A DNA stretch of 64,000 nt from Blautia argi (GTDB lineage Bacteria; Bacillota; Clostridia; Lachnospirales; Lachnospiraceae): positions 2,053,501 through 2,117,500 of the forward strand of contig NZ_CP030280.1 of NCBI RefSeq assembly GCF_003287895.1. Direction: 5' to 3'. The position numbers and the translations under genes are program-made. The notes beneath the pieces were generated by a model that made no database searches, was not told where the DNA came from, and saw only the letters and a list, made by a program, of their open reading frames with translations. The stretch's first letter is position 1, and each line of letters starts with the position of its first letter. Below are positions 35,492 through 44,890 of this stretch, piece after piece.

Positions 35492-35999
35492 AATGCACGA
35501 TCCCGACCTTTTTTACCTTTTGTTCCGGTTCTGTTTTGCCATAGCCAAGGGCTGCCATACCAAAAACCTGATGATTTTCAGGAATCCCCCAGTCTGTGAG
35601 AATGTCCCGTACTTCCTCCTCTTCACAGATATCTCTTAACTGATTAATCCAGACAGAGCCTATGCCAAAGGAATGGGCTGCCAGAAAAATATTTTCAAGG
35701 GCGCAGGCATTATCCTCCATGCCATGAGGATTCTCCCTTTCATTAGAAGGAACAAGCAAAACCTGGGGATTATACATATCATAATGCTCCCGCCCCAGTT
35801 TTTCTCCGATTATTTTTGCAAGACGCTGAATTTCCTTTCTGTCTGTAACAACTGTAAATCTCCAGGTCTGGTAATTATGTCCGCTGGGTGCATAAAGCCC
35901 TGCCTGTACAATCTGTTCCAGTTCCTCTTTAGGAATTTCTCTGTTCAGAAAGGCTCTGATGCTTCTTCTTGTCAGAATATTTTTCATTACTTCATTCAT
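35481..35999 (-). CDS. Nitroreductase family protein
   Basis: 172 residues. FMN-binding signature ILTRRSIRAFLNREIP (8-23) and APSGHNYQTWRFTVV near 36-50; C-terminal FGMAALGYGKTEPE. Members reduce nitro compounds, quinones or flavins with NAD(P)H; the substrate is not evident. First gene of an operon continuing into the arginase-like, VWA and MoxR genes, with a promoter at 36053-36080. Confidence 0.9.
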   Translation of the reverse strand: MNEVMKNILTRRSIRAFLNREIPKEELEQIVQAGLYAPSGHNYQTWRFTVVTDRKEIQRLAKIIGEKLGREHYDMYNPQVLLVPSNERENPHGMEDNACALENIFLAAHSFGIGSVWINQLRDICEEEEVRDILTDWGIPENHQVFGMAALGYGKTEPEQKVKKVGIVHYVG

Positions 36000-36052
36000 A
36001 GTCTGTTTTCCTTTCTCTATATCTTAAAATATTACTGTTTTTCTTATTTTAT

Positions 36053-36080
36053 ATTGTACCATGTCCCTGCTTTTTTTCAA
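36053..36080 (-). promoter_or_regulatory. Predicted promoter of the nitroreductase/VWA/MoxR operon
   Basis: Minus strand TTGAAA (36080-36075), 16-base spacer, TACAAT (36058-36053). The -35 box overlaps the stop codon of the D,D-carboxypeptidase gene. Confidence 0.6.
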
Positions 36081-37309
36081 CCTGCCCCAAATCTTTTTAT
36101 GGTCTGCTCCAAACACCAGGCAAAATTAATCTCCTCTATGGCTTCTCTGGCTGTAATTTCCTGTTCTGCCCAGATAAAATCCCCTGTTTTGTAGGTCAGA
36201 GTACCGACTCTCTCTCCCTTTTTTACAGGTGCGGTAAGGAACGGCACTCCTTCATAGACCACCTCCACCTTTTCTCCCGGTCCAAGCAGCACCATCTGGT
36301 CTTTTATTGGCTTGCAGAAAAGAGGCAGTTCCTTCTCTTCTCCCAAAATCGGGCTTTGTCCATTTTCTACAGGCACAGTGCTGGGAAGCTTTGGAAACTC
36401 TGCATCAGAAAGCTTCTGGAGGCTGTAATGTTCCAGCCCATACTCCATAAGTTTTCTGGTGTCTGCCCACTTATATCCCTTATTATTCGGCCAGCCACAG
36501 CCCAAAAGAGCCACAATAAAAGTTTTATCTTCCCGTTTTAAAGCTCCCACATAGCAGTAGCCTGCCTTTGCCGTAAATCCTGTTTTTCCGGTAAGTGCGC
36601 CCTCCATCATGGTAAGAAAGGCATTGTGATTTACACAGGAAAAACTCCGCCTTCCCTCACAGTCAGAAAAACCATGGGAGGGCGCAGCGGTAATGGAAAG
36701 AAATGCTTCTCTTTTCGGAGAATCTTTTATACAATAACGCAAAATCCGGGCAAGATCTGCCGCAGTTGTACTGTGTTCTCTCTTTCCGTTTTTTGTTTCC
36801 TTTTCTGCGTCCAATCCGTTTGGTGTAATAAAACAAGTATCCCTACACCCGATTTCTTCTGCTTTTTTATTCATTAGGTCTGCAAACGCCTCCACACTGC
36901 CTGCCACATGCTCTGCCAGCACCACGGCTGTATCGTTGTGACTTTCCAGCATAAGAGAATACAGCAAATCCTCCACTCGATACTGCTCCCCCTCCTGCAC
37001 ACCCAGGCGTACCTTTGGCATACTGGCAGCATAGGCAGAAACTGTAGCTGCTTCCTCTGGCCGGCTATTTTCCAGAACCACAATACAGGTCATAATTTTT
37101 GTGGTACTTGCCATGGGTCTTTGCTCTCTTCCGTTTTTTTCATAGAGAATCCTGCCGGAATCCCCGTCCATTAAAACAGCAGACAGGGCATAGAGATTTC
37201 CCACCTCTGCTGTTTTCTCATCTCCATAGCACAGAACAGGGGGAATACAAAAGAACATTCCCAGAAGGATTATCAGCCGTAAAAAAATTCCTTTTCCGAT
37301 TTTTCCCAT
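36077..37309 (-). CDS. D-alanyl-D-alanine carboxypeptidase (DacF/DacB-like, S11 family)
   Basis: 410 residues. Signal peptide (about 1-28), then the catalytic boxes STTK (68-71), SHN (123-125) and KTG (near 247), as in penicillin-binding carboxypeptidases that trim pentapeptide stems outside the membrane. The C-terminal ~100 residues form the beta-rich PBP5_C-like domain. RBS AAGGAGG 5 bases before ATG. A second S11 protein is encoded at 41062-42261. Confidence 0.95.
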   Translation of the reverse strand: MGKIGKGIFLRLIILLGMFFCIPPVLCYGDEKTAEVGNLYALSAVLMDGDSGRILYEKNGREQRPMASTTKIMTCIVVLENSRPEEAATVSAYAASMPKVRLGVQEGEQYRVEDLLYSLMLESHNDTAVVLAEHVAGSVEAFADLMNKKAEEIGCRDTCFITPNGLDAEKETKNGKREHSTTAADLARILRYCIKDSPKREAFLSITAAPSHGFSDCEGRRSFSCVNHNAFLTMMEGALTGKTGFTAKAGYCYVGALKREDKTFIVALLGCGWPNNKGYKWADTRKLMEYGLEHYSLQKLSDAEFPKLPSTVPVENGQSPILGEEKELPLFCKPIKDQMVLLGPGEKVEVVYEGVPFLTAPVKKGERVGTLTYKTGDFIWAEQEITAREAIEEINFAWCLEQTIKRFGAG

Positions 37310-37343
37310 AAGCTTCCTCCTTCTTAAAGCTTATGTACAGGCA

Positions 37344-37389
37344 TAAAAAAAGATACCTCCAAGCTGTTCCCAGCTCTTTCGTATCCTTT
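37344..37389 (-). terminator. Rho-independent terminator of scpAB
   Basis: Minus strand GGATAC..AAGAGCTG / CAGCTTGGAGGTATC stem with interior mismatches, then a seven-T run. It lies just after the scpB stop and before the carboxypeptidase gene. Confidence 0.75.
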
Positions 37390-37400
37390 TCCCGTTTCCT

Positions 37401-37970
37401 CTATATATTTAGCTGAAGCTGAATCTCTTCTTCTGCCTCTGCCTTAAAATCCTCCATCTGCACCGGATCAATCTCCGGCAACTCGTCCAACCCCTGCACC
37501 CCGAAATTTCTCAAAAATTCTTCCGTAGTCCCCAGAAGAATCGGTCTTCCCGGTGCGTCCAGTCGTCCTACTTCCTGCACAAGCCCGTATTCCATCAGCT
37601 TCGCAATAGCATGGTCACATTTTACACCCCTGATCTTCTCTATTTCCAGCTTTGTTACCGGCTGCTTGTAGGCAATAATAGACAGGGTTTCCAGCATGAC
37701 ATCAGACAGCACTGCTTTTTTCGGCTGCAGCGCCATTTTTACCAAATAATCATAATACTCTTCCTTAGTACACATCTGAAATGCATTTTCCAGCTCAATA
37801 ATCTTAATTCCCCGGTCTTCCTCCTGATACTTCAGCATCATATTCCGCACAATCTTCCCTGTGGTTTCCACATCATGCCCAATGGCCTTTGCCAGGGCCG
37901 AAAGCTCTACAGATTCTCCCATGGCAAACAGCAACGCCTCAATGGCGCCTTCCACTTTTTTCAGTTCCAT
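37401..37970 (-). CDS. scpB: Segregation and condensation protein B
   Basis: 189 residues. Winged-helix kleisin-interacting protein of the SMC-ScpAB complex. Family features are EGAIEALLFAMGESVEL at the start, LSIIAYKQPVTKLEIEKIRGV near 95-115 and GRLDAPGRPILLGTTEEFL near 137-155. Starts two bases after scpA with GGAAGGA upstream. Confidence 0.96.
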   Translation of the reverse strand: MELKKVEGAIEALLFAMGESVELSALAKAIGHDVETTGKIVRNMMLKYQEEDRGIKIIELENAFQMCTKEEYYDYLVKMALQPKKAVLSDVMLETLSIIAYKQPVTKLEIEKIRGVKCDHAIAKLMEYGLVQEVGRLDAPGRPILLGTTEEFLRNFGVQGLDELPEIDPVQMEDFKAEAEEEIQLQLNI

Positions 37971-37972
37971 GC

Positions 37973-38725
37973 TTATCCTTCCTCCTGAAGGGATTCTATT
38001 TCAATTTCATCAAAAAGTTCTCTCTGACTGATACGGATAATCCCCATTTTCATCAGCTCCAGAATTGCCAGAAATGTGACAATTACCTGTACCTTGCTGG
38101 CCTGACGGCTGAGCAAATCCCGAAATCCGAAATATCTGTGAAATCTGGCATATTCCCCAACCTCTTTCATTTTATCAGGAAGACTGACCTCCTCCTTCTC
38201 AATTTTTCCAAACTTGCTTCGGATTGGGTCTACCTTGTCCTCCTGTCTGCGCATCACGCTCTGGAAAATATCATTCAGCTTTTTCAGTGTCAGACCGTCC
38301 AAAAGCTCCTTGGTATCCACCGGCTCCCTGTATGCCAGCACCTCTTTCGGAATAGTTGGCAGCTTGTATACATTTTTTGCCGCTGCTGCCATACGATCGC
38401 GAAGCTCATAGGACATGTATTTGTACATTTTATATTCCAGAAGCTGGCGCACCAGTTCTTCTCTGGGGTCTTCCTCTTCCCCTTCTTCATTTACCTCTTT
38501 TGGCAAAAGCATTTTACATTTAATGGAAATCAGCGTTGCCGCCATAACCATGAATTCACTCATAATATTCAAATCTTCCCGTTCCATGGCATGAATGTAT
38601 TCCATGTATTGATCTGTAATCTCTACAATGGGAATGTCATAAATATTCACTTTGTTTTTTTCAATAAGATGCAGCAAAAGGTCTAACGGACCTTCAAACA
38701 CCTGCAACTTTACCGGGATTCCCAT
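37973..38725 (-). CDS. scpA: Segregation and condensation protein A (kleisin)
   Basis: 250 residues. N-terminal VFEGPLDLLLHLIEKNKVNIYDIPI is the SMC-binding signature; MVMAATLISIKCKMLLP near 60-76; C-terminal winged helix VTFLAILELMKMGIIRISQ. Bridges the SMC heads for chromosome condensation. Together with scpB downstream. Confidence 0.96.
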   Translation of the reverse strand: MGIPVKLQVFEGPLDLLLHLIEKNKVNIYDIPIVEITDQYMEYIHAMEREDLNIMSEFMVMAATLISIKCKMLLPKEVNEEGEEEDPREELVRQLLEYKMYKYMSYELRDRMAAAAKNVYKLPTIPKEVLAYREPVDTKELLDGLTLKKLNDIFQSVMRRQEDKVDPIRSKFGKIEKEEVSLPDKMKEVGEYARFHRYFGFRDLLSRQASKVQVIVTFLAILELMKMGIIRISQRELFDEIEIESLQEEG

Positions 38726-38794
38726 ATCTGTTTACCTCTTCCTGCTTTTTACCGCTGAAAGCCATTTTACACTATTTTTCTCCAAAAGTCCACC

Positions 38795-39598
38795 CTATCC
38801 CCTGCTTTTCGGCAGGCAGTCTATAAAAAGCAATTCTCTGGGATTAAAAACCCGAAGGGGAATCGTGTGCTCCCCAAGCCCGGCGCTGACAATAAGGTGA
38901 TGCCCTTCTCTCTCAAAATGTCCCCGACAGTATTTGGGAAACAGTCGCAAGTCCGGACTTACCGCACCGCCTAAAAAAGGCACACGCACCATACCGCCGT
39001 GATAATGTCCCGAAAGGGTCAAATCTCCGCCCCATTCCAGATATGTGTCCCCGTATTTTGGCGTATGCGCCAGAAGAATCTGAAACTCCTCCTTTGACGC
39101 TTTTCCCACCAGGCGATTCAGATCCCGCTTCTCAAGCCTCTGTTTCCCTCTTCTTGCATAATAGGAATAGGGAAGCATAAGTCCTGTAAGCAAAACCTTC
39201 TCTCCCTTTCCTTCCCATATCCTTGTGGTATTTTCCAGCATCACAACACCTATGCGCCGCAGCTTTTTCTCCAGCATCAGATACCCTTTTCCGTAAATTT
39301 CCGGCTGCTGCTTCATACGCTGTTCATGATTGCCGAGAGAATAAAACACAGGAAAGAGCTTTACTGCCTCACGGAGAAATTCATAGGCTTTGTGTACAGA
39401 CGCCCCCTTTTTCCCCAGCACCAAATCTCCTGCAATAAGAAGCATATCCGGCTTACCCTCTTTTAAAGCCTGAAGAAGCCTTTCATTTTTTTGTCCAAAT
39501 TCCAGATTGTGCAAATCACTGATAACAGCAGCGCGAAAGCCCTGCTGTTTCAGTTTCTCCGATATTATTTCATATTTGACGATTTTAAATTTCTTCAC
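38795..39598 (-). CDS. Metallophosphoesterase (YkuE/YaeI-like)
   Basis: 267 residues. The calcineurin-like metal motifs are present in order: AVISDLHN (24-31), IAGDLVLG near 55, YSLGNHE near 87-93, and LSGHYHGG near 196-203. Family members of this length hydrolyse phosphodiesters or lipid phosphates; the substrate is unknown. No signal peptide is clear. Upstream of scpA by 69 bases. Confidence 0.9.
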   Translation of the reverse strand: MKKFKIVKYEIISEKLKQQGFRAAVISDLHNLEFGQKNERLLQALKEGKPDMLLIAGDLVLGKKGASVHKAYEFLREAVKLFPVFYSLGNHEQRMKQQPEIYGKGYLMLEKKLRRIGVVMLENTTRIWEGKGEKVLLTGLMLPYSYYARRGKQRLEKRDLNRLVGKASKEEFQILLAHTPKYGDTYLEWGGDLTLSGHYHGGMVRVPFLGGAVSPDLRLFPKYCRGHFEREGHHLIVSAGLGEHTIPLRVFNPRELLFIDCLPKSRG

Positions 39599-39618
39599 CT
39601 TTTCGCCTTTCTAAAATC

Positions 39619-40974
39619 TCAGGAAACAAAATATTTCTCCTGATGCTTCATAATCTTAAAGTACATGACAAGTAAAAGTCCTCCTGCCAGCACCCAGGCA
39701 AAGGGACTTGCCAGACATGCGCCCACATAGCTGTGCTTCCAGGCTGCAAGCATTGCCACAACCCCTCTTCCCACAAGCTCTGCCACACCTGCCATCATAG
39801 GTAAAAGACCGTATCCCATGCCCTGGATTCCATTTCTGTATACATTGACAATGGTTAAAGGGATAAAGAAAATGCCTACACACTTCAAATAAATATCTGC
39901 CTGGCCCATAATTGCGGACACATCACCGGATACAAAGAAGTAAACCAGATATTTTCCCACCGTAACCATAGGAATTGCCAGAAGCACACTGTAAATGCTT
40001 CCGATAATAGTGGCCGCCCGAAAGCCCTTGCGAATCCTCTTTATCTGTCCAGCCCCCATATTCTGGGCACAGTAGGTTGCCATGGTTGTTCCAAGCGCCA
40101 CATAGGCCTGTGTTCCTATCTGCTCAATTTTATTTGCAGCAGTGAAAGCTGCCACAGACATGGAACCCAGCATATTCAGGGCAGACTGCACCATCATAGT
40201 TCCAATGGCAGTAATGGAATACTGCAGCGCCATAGGCAGCCCAATGGCAAGCTGCATCTTTGCCATATAGACCTCTATTCTGAAATCCTCCCGATGAAGC
40301 TTTAAAAGCGGCACCTTTTTTGCAATATAAAAAAGACAGCCAATGCCGGAAACACCCTGGGAAACTACAGTGGCATACGCTGCTCCTGCTGCTCCCATGT
40401 GAAATACAAGAATCAAGAGTAAATCCAGCCCAATATTCAAAACCGCTGACAAAATCAGAAAATACAGCGGCGTCTTGCTGTCACCCAGAGCTCTTAAAAC
40501 ACCGGACAGCAGATTATACAGCACGCTAGCCGCGATTCCAGCACAGATAATCATAATATAGGTATATGCATCCTGAAAAATGTCCTCAGGCGTGTGCATA
40601 AACATCAAAAGCGGCTTCATGGCCAACATACTTCCCACGGTCATAACAATGGTTATTCCCACGGAAAGCACCGCAGCCGTTCCCACGGTTTTTCTCATAC
40701 CCGCCATATCCCCTGCGCCGAATCTCTGAGCAGTCAATACGGAAAACCCTGCCGTAAGCCCCTGCAGAAAGCCAAGAATCAAAAACATAATAGTTCCCAC
40801 ACTCCCAACGGCTGCAAGCGCCTTGGTTCCTACAAATTTTCCTACAATAATGGTATCCGCCATACTGTAAAACTGCTGAAACATGTTGCCTATGAAAATC
40901 GGTATGGTAAAATTCAAAATGATTTTCACAGGACTTCCCATGGTCATATCTGTCTGTAAACGTTCTTTTGCCAA
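39619..40974 (-). CDS. MATE family efflux transporter
   Basis: 451 residues, twelve membrane segments in two MatE repeats. TDMTMGSPVKIILNFTIPIFIGNMFQQFYSMADTIIVG is typical of the NorM/DinF-like clostridial branch. It probably exports drugs or metabolites in exchange for Na+ or H+. Start is taken as TTG 40974, because GAGGGG lies 6 bases before it; an ATG six codons earlier (40992) lacks a ribosome binding site. Own promoter at 41023-41052. Confidence 0.92.
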   Translation of the reverse strand: MAKERLQTDMTMGSPVKIILNFTIPIFIGNMFQQFYSMADTIIVGKFVGTKALAAVGSVGTIMFLILGFLQGLTAGFSVLTAQRFGAGDMAGMRKTVGTAAVLSVGITIVMTVGSMLAMKPLLMFMHTPEDIFQDAYTYIMIICAGIAASVLYNLLSGVLRALGDSKTPLYFLILSAVLNIGLDLLLILVFHMGAAGAAYATVVSQGVSGIGCLFYIAKKVPLLKLHREDFRIEVYMAKMQLAIGLPMALQYSITAIGTMMVQSALNMLGSMSVAAFTAANKIEQIGTQAYVALGTTMATYCAQNMGAGQIKRIRKGFRAATIIGSIYSVLLAIPMVTVGKYLVYFFVSGDVSAIMGQADIYLKCVGIFFIPLTIVNVYRNGIQGMGYGLLPMMAGVAELVGRGVVAMLAAWKHSYVGACLASPFAWVLAGGLLLVMYFKIMKHQEKYFVS

Positions 40975-41022
40975 AGTAAACCCCTCTCTCATATCAAAAT
41001 CATTTTTTGGTAACTTTGGCTT

Positions 41023-41052
41023 ATTATAGTATTAAAGCAATAGGAGTTTCAA
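41023..41052 (-). promoter_or_regulatory. Predicted promoter of the MATE gene
   Basis: Minus strand TTGAAA (41052-41047), 18-base spacer, TATAAT (41028-41023), about 30 bases upstream of the start region. Confidence 0.65.
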
Positions 41053-41061
41053 CATGTTTTT

Positions 41062-42261
41062 TTATTTCTTCTCAGAAATATTTTTGCTGTCCTTTCCCAT
41101 AAAAATTTCCCAGGCTTTCTTCAGATAATCCCTGTATTCTGCCTTTTTTATATCTCTGTCAAAGACAAGATCAACGCTTCCGATTTTCTCTTTTCCCAGA
41201 TAGTAATCCGCACTTCCCGCTTTTTCTCCCTTCTTTACAGGTGCCTGTACGCTCTTCTTTATTCTGATTTTCTTTTTAATGGAATCCAAGTTTTCTCCTC
41301 TGGTATCCAAATACTGAAACTTTTCCTTGTAGCTGCAGGAAACCTCATCTAAGACGCCGCCCTTTACCTGCACTTTGCCCGGCGCTTTTTGATGCTCGTC
41401 TGTGTAGAGCTTACAGCTTCCGAATCCCAGGTTCAGCATTGCTGCAGCATCTTTAAACCGCACTTTATAATCCGGGGCTGTCATCACCACACTGATAAGG
41501 GTAATTCCGTTTCTCTTCGCCACTGCGGACACACAATACTTTGCCACACTGGTACTGCCGGTTTTCAAACCTACGCAGCCTTCATAACTTCGCACCAGTT
41601 TATTGGTATTAGTCAGGCCAAACTCACTGGTTCCTTTTTCTGTCACATGGGTAATGGTATCCAGCCACACAGAGGAATACTCCAGAATTTTCGGGTATTT
41701 GGTGACCAGTTCTCTTGACATGAGCGCCACATCGTGGGCGCTGGTATAATGATTTTCTGATTCTGTAAGACCGCAGCAGTCCTCAAAATGGGTATTTTCC
41801 ATTCCAAGCCCTGCCGCCCTTTCATTCATACGCTTCACAAATTCGCCTTCGCTGCCTGCAATATGCTCTGCCATAGCTACGCTGGCGTCATTTCCCGAAG
41901 CAATTACAATACATTTTATCATGGTTTCCACACTCTGCTTCTCGCCCTCCTCCAAAAAGACCTGAGAGCCTCCCATAGATTTTGCATAAGCGCTTGTCAC
42001 CACTTCGTCTTCCATATGTAGATTCCCCTTTTCCAGTTCATCAAAAATCAGAACCAGGGTCATGATTTTCGTAATACTGGCGGGTCTTACTCTGGTGTCC
42101 ATATCCTTCTCATAAATAATCTTTCCTGTGGACGCCTCCATTAAAACACCGTGAGGCGCTGTAATCAGTTCTTCCTCTGCCCTGACTGCACAGGGAAATC
42201 CGGTAAGCAAAACCCACAAAATCAGCGCCCAGCTTAAAAAAATTGCTGTTTTTCTCCTCAT
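41062..42261 (-). CDS. D-alanyl-D-alanine carboxypeptidase (S11 family)
   Basis: 399 residues from ATG 42261 (GCAGGAG 5 bases upstream). Signal peptide 1-28 (FLSWALILWVLLTGF, cleavage near AVRA). SITK (62-65), SGN (122-124) and LKTG (near 233) are the catalytic boxes. Trims D-Ala from peptidoglycan stems. The C-terminal region (about 290-390) is a beta-rich PBP5_C-type domain with a basic tail. Paralog of the 36077-37309 gene; the two differ much in sequence. Confidence 0.95.
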   Translation of the reverse strand: MRRKTAIFLSWALILWVLLTGFPCAVRAEEELITAPHGVLMEASTGKIIYEKDMDTRVRPASITKIMTLVLIFDELEKGNLHMEDEVVTSAYAKSMGGSQVFLEEGEKQSVETMIKCIVIASGNDASVAMAEHIAGSEGEFVKRMNERAAGLGMENTHFEDCCGLTESENHYTSAHDVALMSRELVTKYPKILEYSSVWLDTITHVTEKGTSEFGLTNTNKLVRSYEGCVGLKTGSTSVAKYCVSAVAKRNGITLISVVMTAPDYKVRFKDAAAMLNLGFGSCKLYTDEHQKAPGKVQVKGGVLDEVSCSYKEKFQYLDTRGENLDSIKKKIRIKKSVQAPVKKGEKAGSADYYLGKEKIGSVDLVFDRDIKKAEYRDYLKKAWEIFMGKDSKNISEKK

Positions 42262-42331
42262 TTTTCTCCTGCCTTCCATTTGCTCTTATAGCATTTTAAG
42301 CAGAAGTCTTGCTATTTATGACACACAGACA

Positions 42332-42907
42332 CTAGTGGGACAGCCGTTTTAACAGATGGAGGCTATCCGGAAGGCTGTCCTTTTTCTTCTGATACAGTGC
42401 ATGGAGAAAATCCAAAAAAAACAGAAGAAGTATAATTCCTCCCAGCCAGGTTCCTGTCTGAAAAGAATATCGGTTCACTACCCATTCTACCCCTCTGTGT
42501 AAGAACAGGAACAGCCCCAGAGTATAAAAGCCCCATGCAAGGGTGCTTTCCAGACATAAAATTCCCTTATAATTAAAAGGCTTTTCTGAGTAATCCCACC
42601 AGACCTCCCCGAAAATACTCAGCATCAAACGCGCAGTCACATATTCTAAAAGGGTTGGAATCACGCAGCCCAGAAAATACAACAGATAAAGATTATCTCC
42701 TACCGGGCGAAGCAGAAAATACACAGTCAGCGCACCTACTCCATAAATAGGACAAATGGGTCCTTTTACAAACCCCCGGTTTGTCAGCCTGCGGTTGCAG
42801 ATAGACATATAAATGGACTCCACCACCCAGCCCAGAATACTGTAAATCAAAAACCATTGGATAATATGATAGACATCTGTCCCCAAAACTGCTTTTGTCC
42901 ACAACAT
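42332..42907 (-). CDS. Putative ABC transporter permease of the CmpB family (short paralog)
   Basis: 191 residues with five membrane segments. IQWFLIYSILGWVVESIYMS, RGFVKGPICPIYGVGALTVYFLL and WWDYSEKPFNYKGILCL parallel the 12619-13542 protein, but the charged C-terminal extension of that paralog is missing here. RBS GAAGGAG. Function unproven; no ATPase gene adjacent. Confidence 0.8.
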   Translation of the reverse strand: MLWTKAVLGTDVYHIIQWFLIYSILGWVVESIYMSICNRRLTNRGFVKGPICPIYGVGALTVYFLLRPVGDNLYLLYFLGCVIPTLLEYVTARLMLSIFGEVWWDYSEKPFNYKGILCLESTLAWGFYTLGLFLFLHRGVEWVVNRYSFQTGTWLGGIILLLFFLDFLHALYQKKKDSLPDSLHLLKRLSH

Positions 42908-43032
42908 AATTCTTCTCCTTCGAAAACAAATCTTTTCTTACAATACTTTGAAGTTTAATTACGTTCACTATACCATGCTCTTTCCAATCCGTCCATTCCC
43001 TTTTGGAAAAAGCTCCGGAATTTTCATGAATT

Positions 43033-44568
43033 TTACAGCATGGGCGCAAACAATCTCAAAATACTCTGCATTCCCCTTTGCAGCACATTCTGCTTTTTGC
43101 ACATATTCAAGGTAATTTCTTTACAGACAGAAAAGGTTTCTGTCATGTCCTCCTTTACCTGTGCCACTGCGTTGCTTTTGTACAGCCATGCGGCACATTC
43201 AAAGTGCAGGTACAGGCTCCGGTAATCCAGATTAATGGTTCCCACCACAGCCAATTCGTCATCACAGACAAAATTTTTTGCATGAATAAAACCAGGCATG
43301 TACTCATAAATCCGTACTCCTGCGCTTAAAAGCTGCTGATAATAGGACTGGGTCAGCAAAAACACCAGTTTCTTATCCGGGATTCCCGGTGTGATAATCC
43401 GCACGTCCACGCCTTTTTTAGACGCCAGACAGAGAGCAGTCATCATTTCATTATCAATAATCAGATAAGGAGTGGCAATATATACATATTTTTTTGCCTG
43501 GTTGATGATATTCAGATACACATTCTCCCCTACAACCTCTCCGTCCAGAGGAGAATCCCCATAGGGCTGTACAAAACCATCGCTTTCAAATTCTTCGGGG
43601 TGATACACATAAGGCCCGTAAGCCGGCAAATGGGTTTTGGTTCTGGTAATCACGCTCCACATCTGCAGAAACATCACCGTCAGATTCCAGACCCCCTCCC
43701 CTACCAGACGTACTCCTGTGTCCTTCCAGTGTCCGAACCGCATTTTTTCATTAATATACTCATCAGCCAGATTTACGCCTCCGGTATAGCCTGTATGCCC
43801 GTCAATCACCAGAATTTTTCTGTGGTCACGATTATTTAAGACAATGTTCAAAATCGGACGAACCGGGTTAAAAGCCGCACATTTAATCCCTTTTGTCTGT
43901 AATTTCTTATAATATCTGGGAGGAAGAGTAGTGACACAACCCATATCATCGTAAATCAGCCGCACGTCCACACCCTGCTTTACCTTTTCTTCCAAAACGT
44001 CTAAAATTGCGTTCCACATTCTCCCCTCATGGATAATAAAATATTCCAGAAAAATAAAATGCTCTGCCTTTTTTAAGTCCTCCAGCATGTCAATAAACAT
44101 GTCGTCTCCTACTGCATAATACTTTGCCGTGGTATTGGTATGTACCGGAAACCCGGCACAGTCCCGGATATAAGCAGACTGGTTAGAGGCTCCCCTGTCT
44201 TCTGCTGTAAGTGCAGCCCTGGCATCTTCACTTTCCCGGAAATAATCCGAGATTTCCTTTAATACAGCTTCTGATTCCTGGGTCATTTTCTTTGCCACAC
44301 GGGACTGTCCGAACAAGAGATAAATAATAACCCCAAAGACCGGAACAGCCAATATCAAAATAGTCCACGCCAGCTTATAGGAAGGATTAATTTCTTTATT
44401 TACAATCCAGAGTACCATAATCACACTGAGCAGGCTGATAAGATTCATAATGTGTCCGGAAAATGCCCCCATTCCCCAGAGCATTGCAAAAATCCAGATC
44501 AGCTGCAAAAGCACGGCTGCTATAGTGACAAACAGTCTGCTGGATATAATATCAATAATTTTTTTCAT
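43033..44568 (-). CDS. cls: Cardiolipin synthase
   Basis: 511 residues. Two N-terminal membrane helices (about 8-60), then two phospholipase D HKD motifs: HRKILVIDGHTGYTGGVN near 245 and HAKNFVCDDELAVVGTINLD near 425. Joins phosphatidyl groups to make cardiolipin. pgsA, which makes the phosphatidylglycerol precursor, is encoded at 51095-51637. Preceded by the rpsU terminator; no separate promoter was found. Confidence 0.95.
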   Translation of the reverse strand: MKKIIDIISSRLFVTIAAVLLQLIWIFAMLWGMGAFSGHIMNLISLLSVIMVLWIVNKEINPSYKLAWTILILAVPVFGVIIYLLFGQSRVAKKMTQESEAVLKEISDYFRESEDARAALTAEDRGASNQSAYIRDCAGFPVHTNTTAKYYAVGDDMFIDMLEDLKKAEHFIFLEYFIIHEGRMWNAILDVLEEKVKQGVDVRLIYDDMGCVTTLPPRYYKKLQTKGIKCAAFNPVRPILNIVLNNRDHRKILVIDGHTGYTGGVNLADEYINEKMRFGHWKDTGVRLVGEGVWNLTVMFLQMWSVITRTKTHLPAYGPYVYHPEEFESDGFVQPYGDSPLDGEVVGENVYLNIINQAKKYVYIATPYLIIDNEMMTALCLASKKGVDVRIITPGIPDKKLVFLLTQSYYQQLLSAGVRIYEYMPGFIHAKNFVCDDELAVVGTINLDYRSLYLHFECAAWLYKSNAVAQVKEDMTETFSVCKEITLNMCKKQNVLQRGMQSILRLFAPML

Positions 44569-44596
44569 AGATTTCCTTTAAACTTTCAGATGTCGT

Positions 44597-44629
44597 AAAA
44601 AAGCCTCTGGTATTGTCCAGAGGCTTTTA
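44597..44629 (-). terminator. Rho-independent terminator of rpsU
   Basis: AAAGCCTCTGG and CCAGAGGCTTT are perfect arms around a six-base loop; on the minus strand a T-run follows. It lies 8 bases after the rpsU stop. Confidence 0.88.
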
Positions 44630-44636
44630 CTGCACA

Positions 44637-44813
44637 TTAATTATATTTACGTTTTCTAGCTGCTTCAGATTTTTTCTTACGACGAACACTTGGTTTCTCG
44701 TAATGCTCTCTTTTACGAATTTCCTGCTGAATACCTGCTTTTGCACAGCTACGCTTGAAACGACGTAAAGCGCTATCTAAAGTTTCGTTTTCTTTTACGA
44801 TTACATTTGACAT
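44637..44813 (-). CDS. rpsU: 30S ribosomal protein S21
   Basis: 58 residues from ATG 44813: [20 protein letters not shown], then [20 protein letters not shown] and a Lys/Arg-rich tail ending RKRKYN. The start is set by the conserved N-terminus; an in-frame extension 24 codons upstream is leader sequence. Transcribed alone from the promoter at 44891-44918. Confidence 0.97.
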   Translation of the reverse strand: MSNVIVKENETLDSALRRFKRSCAKAGIQQEIRKREHYEKPSVRRKKKSEAARKRKYN

Positions 44814-44844
44814 AAGCTCACACCTAACCTCCCTCCAGCTGTAA

Positions 44845-44885
44845 ATTGTGCATAATACAACTGTCTGGGTATTTTTATTGCACAA
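44845..44885 (-). repeat. Inverted repeat in the rpsU leader
   Basis: TTGTGCA (44845-44851) and TGCACAA (44879-44885) are complementary, with partly complementary inner sequence (ATAATAC / ATTTTTAT). It would form a stem at the very 5' end of the rpsU mRNA, upstream of the ribosome binding site. Confidence 0.45.
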
Positions 44886-44890
44886 CTGAT

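Noticed and set aside
42310..42385. GGACAGCC/GGCTGTCC pair as terminator of the short CmpB gene
   Set aside because: Arms are only 8 bp, overlap the coding end, and the T-run is on the wrong strand for that gene.
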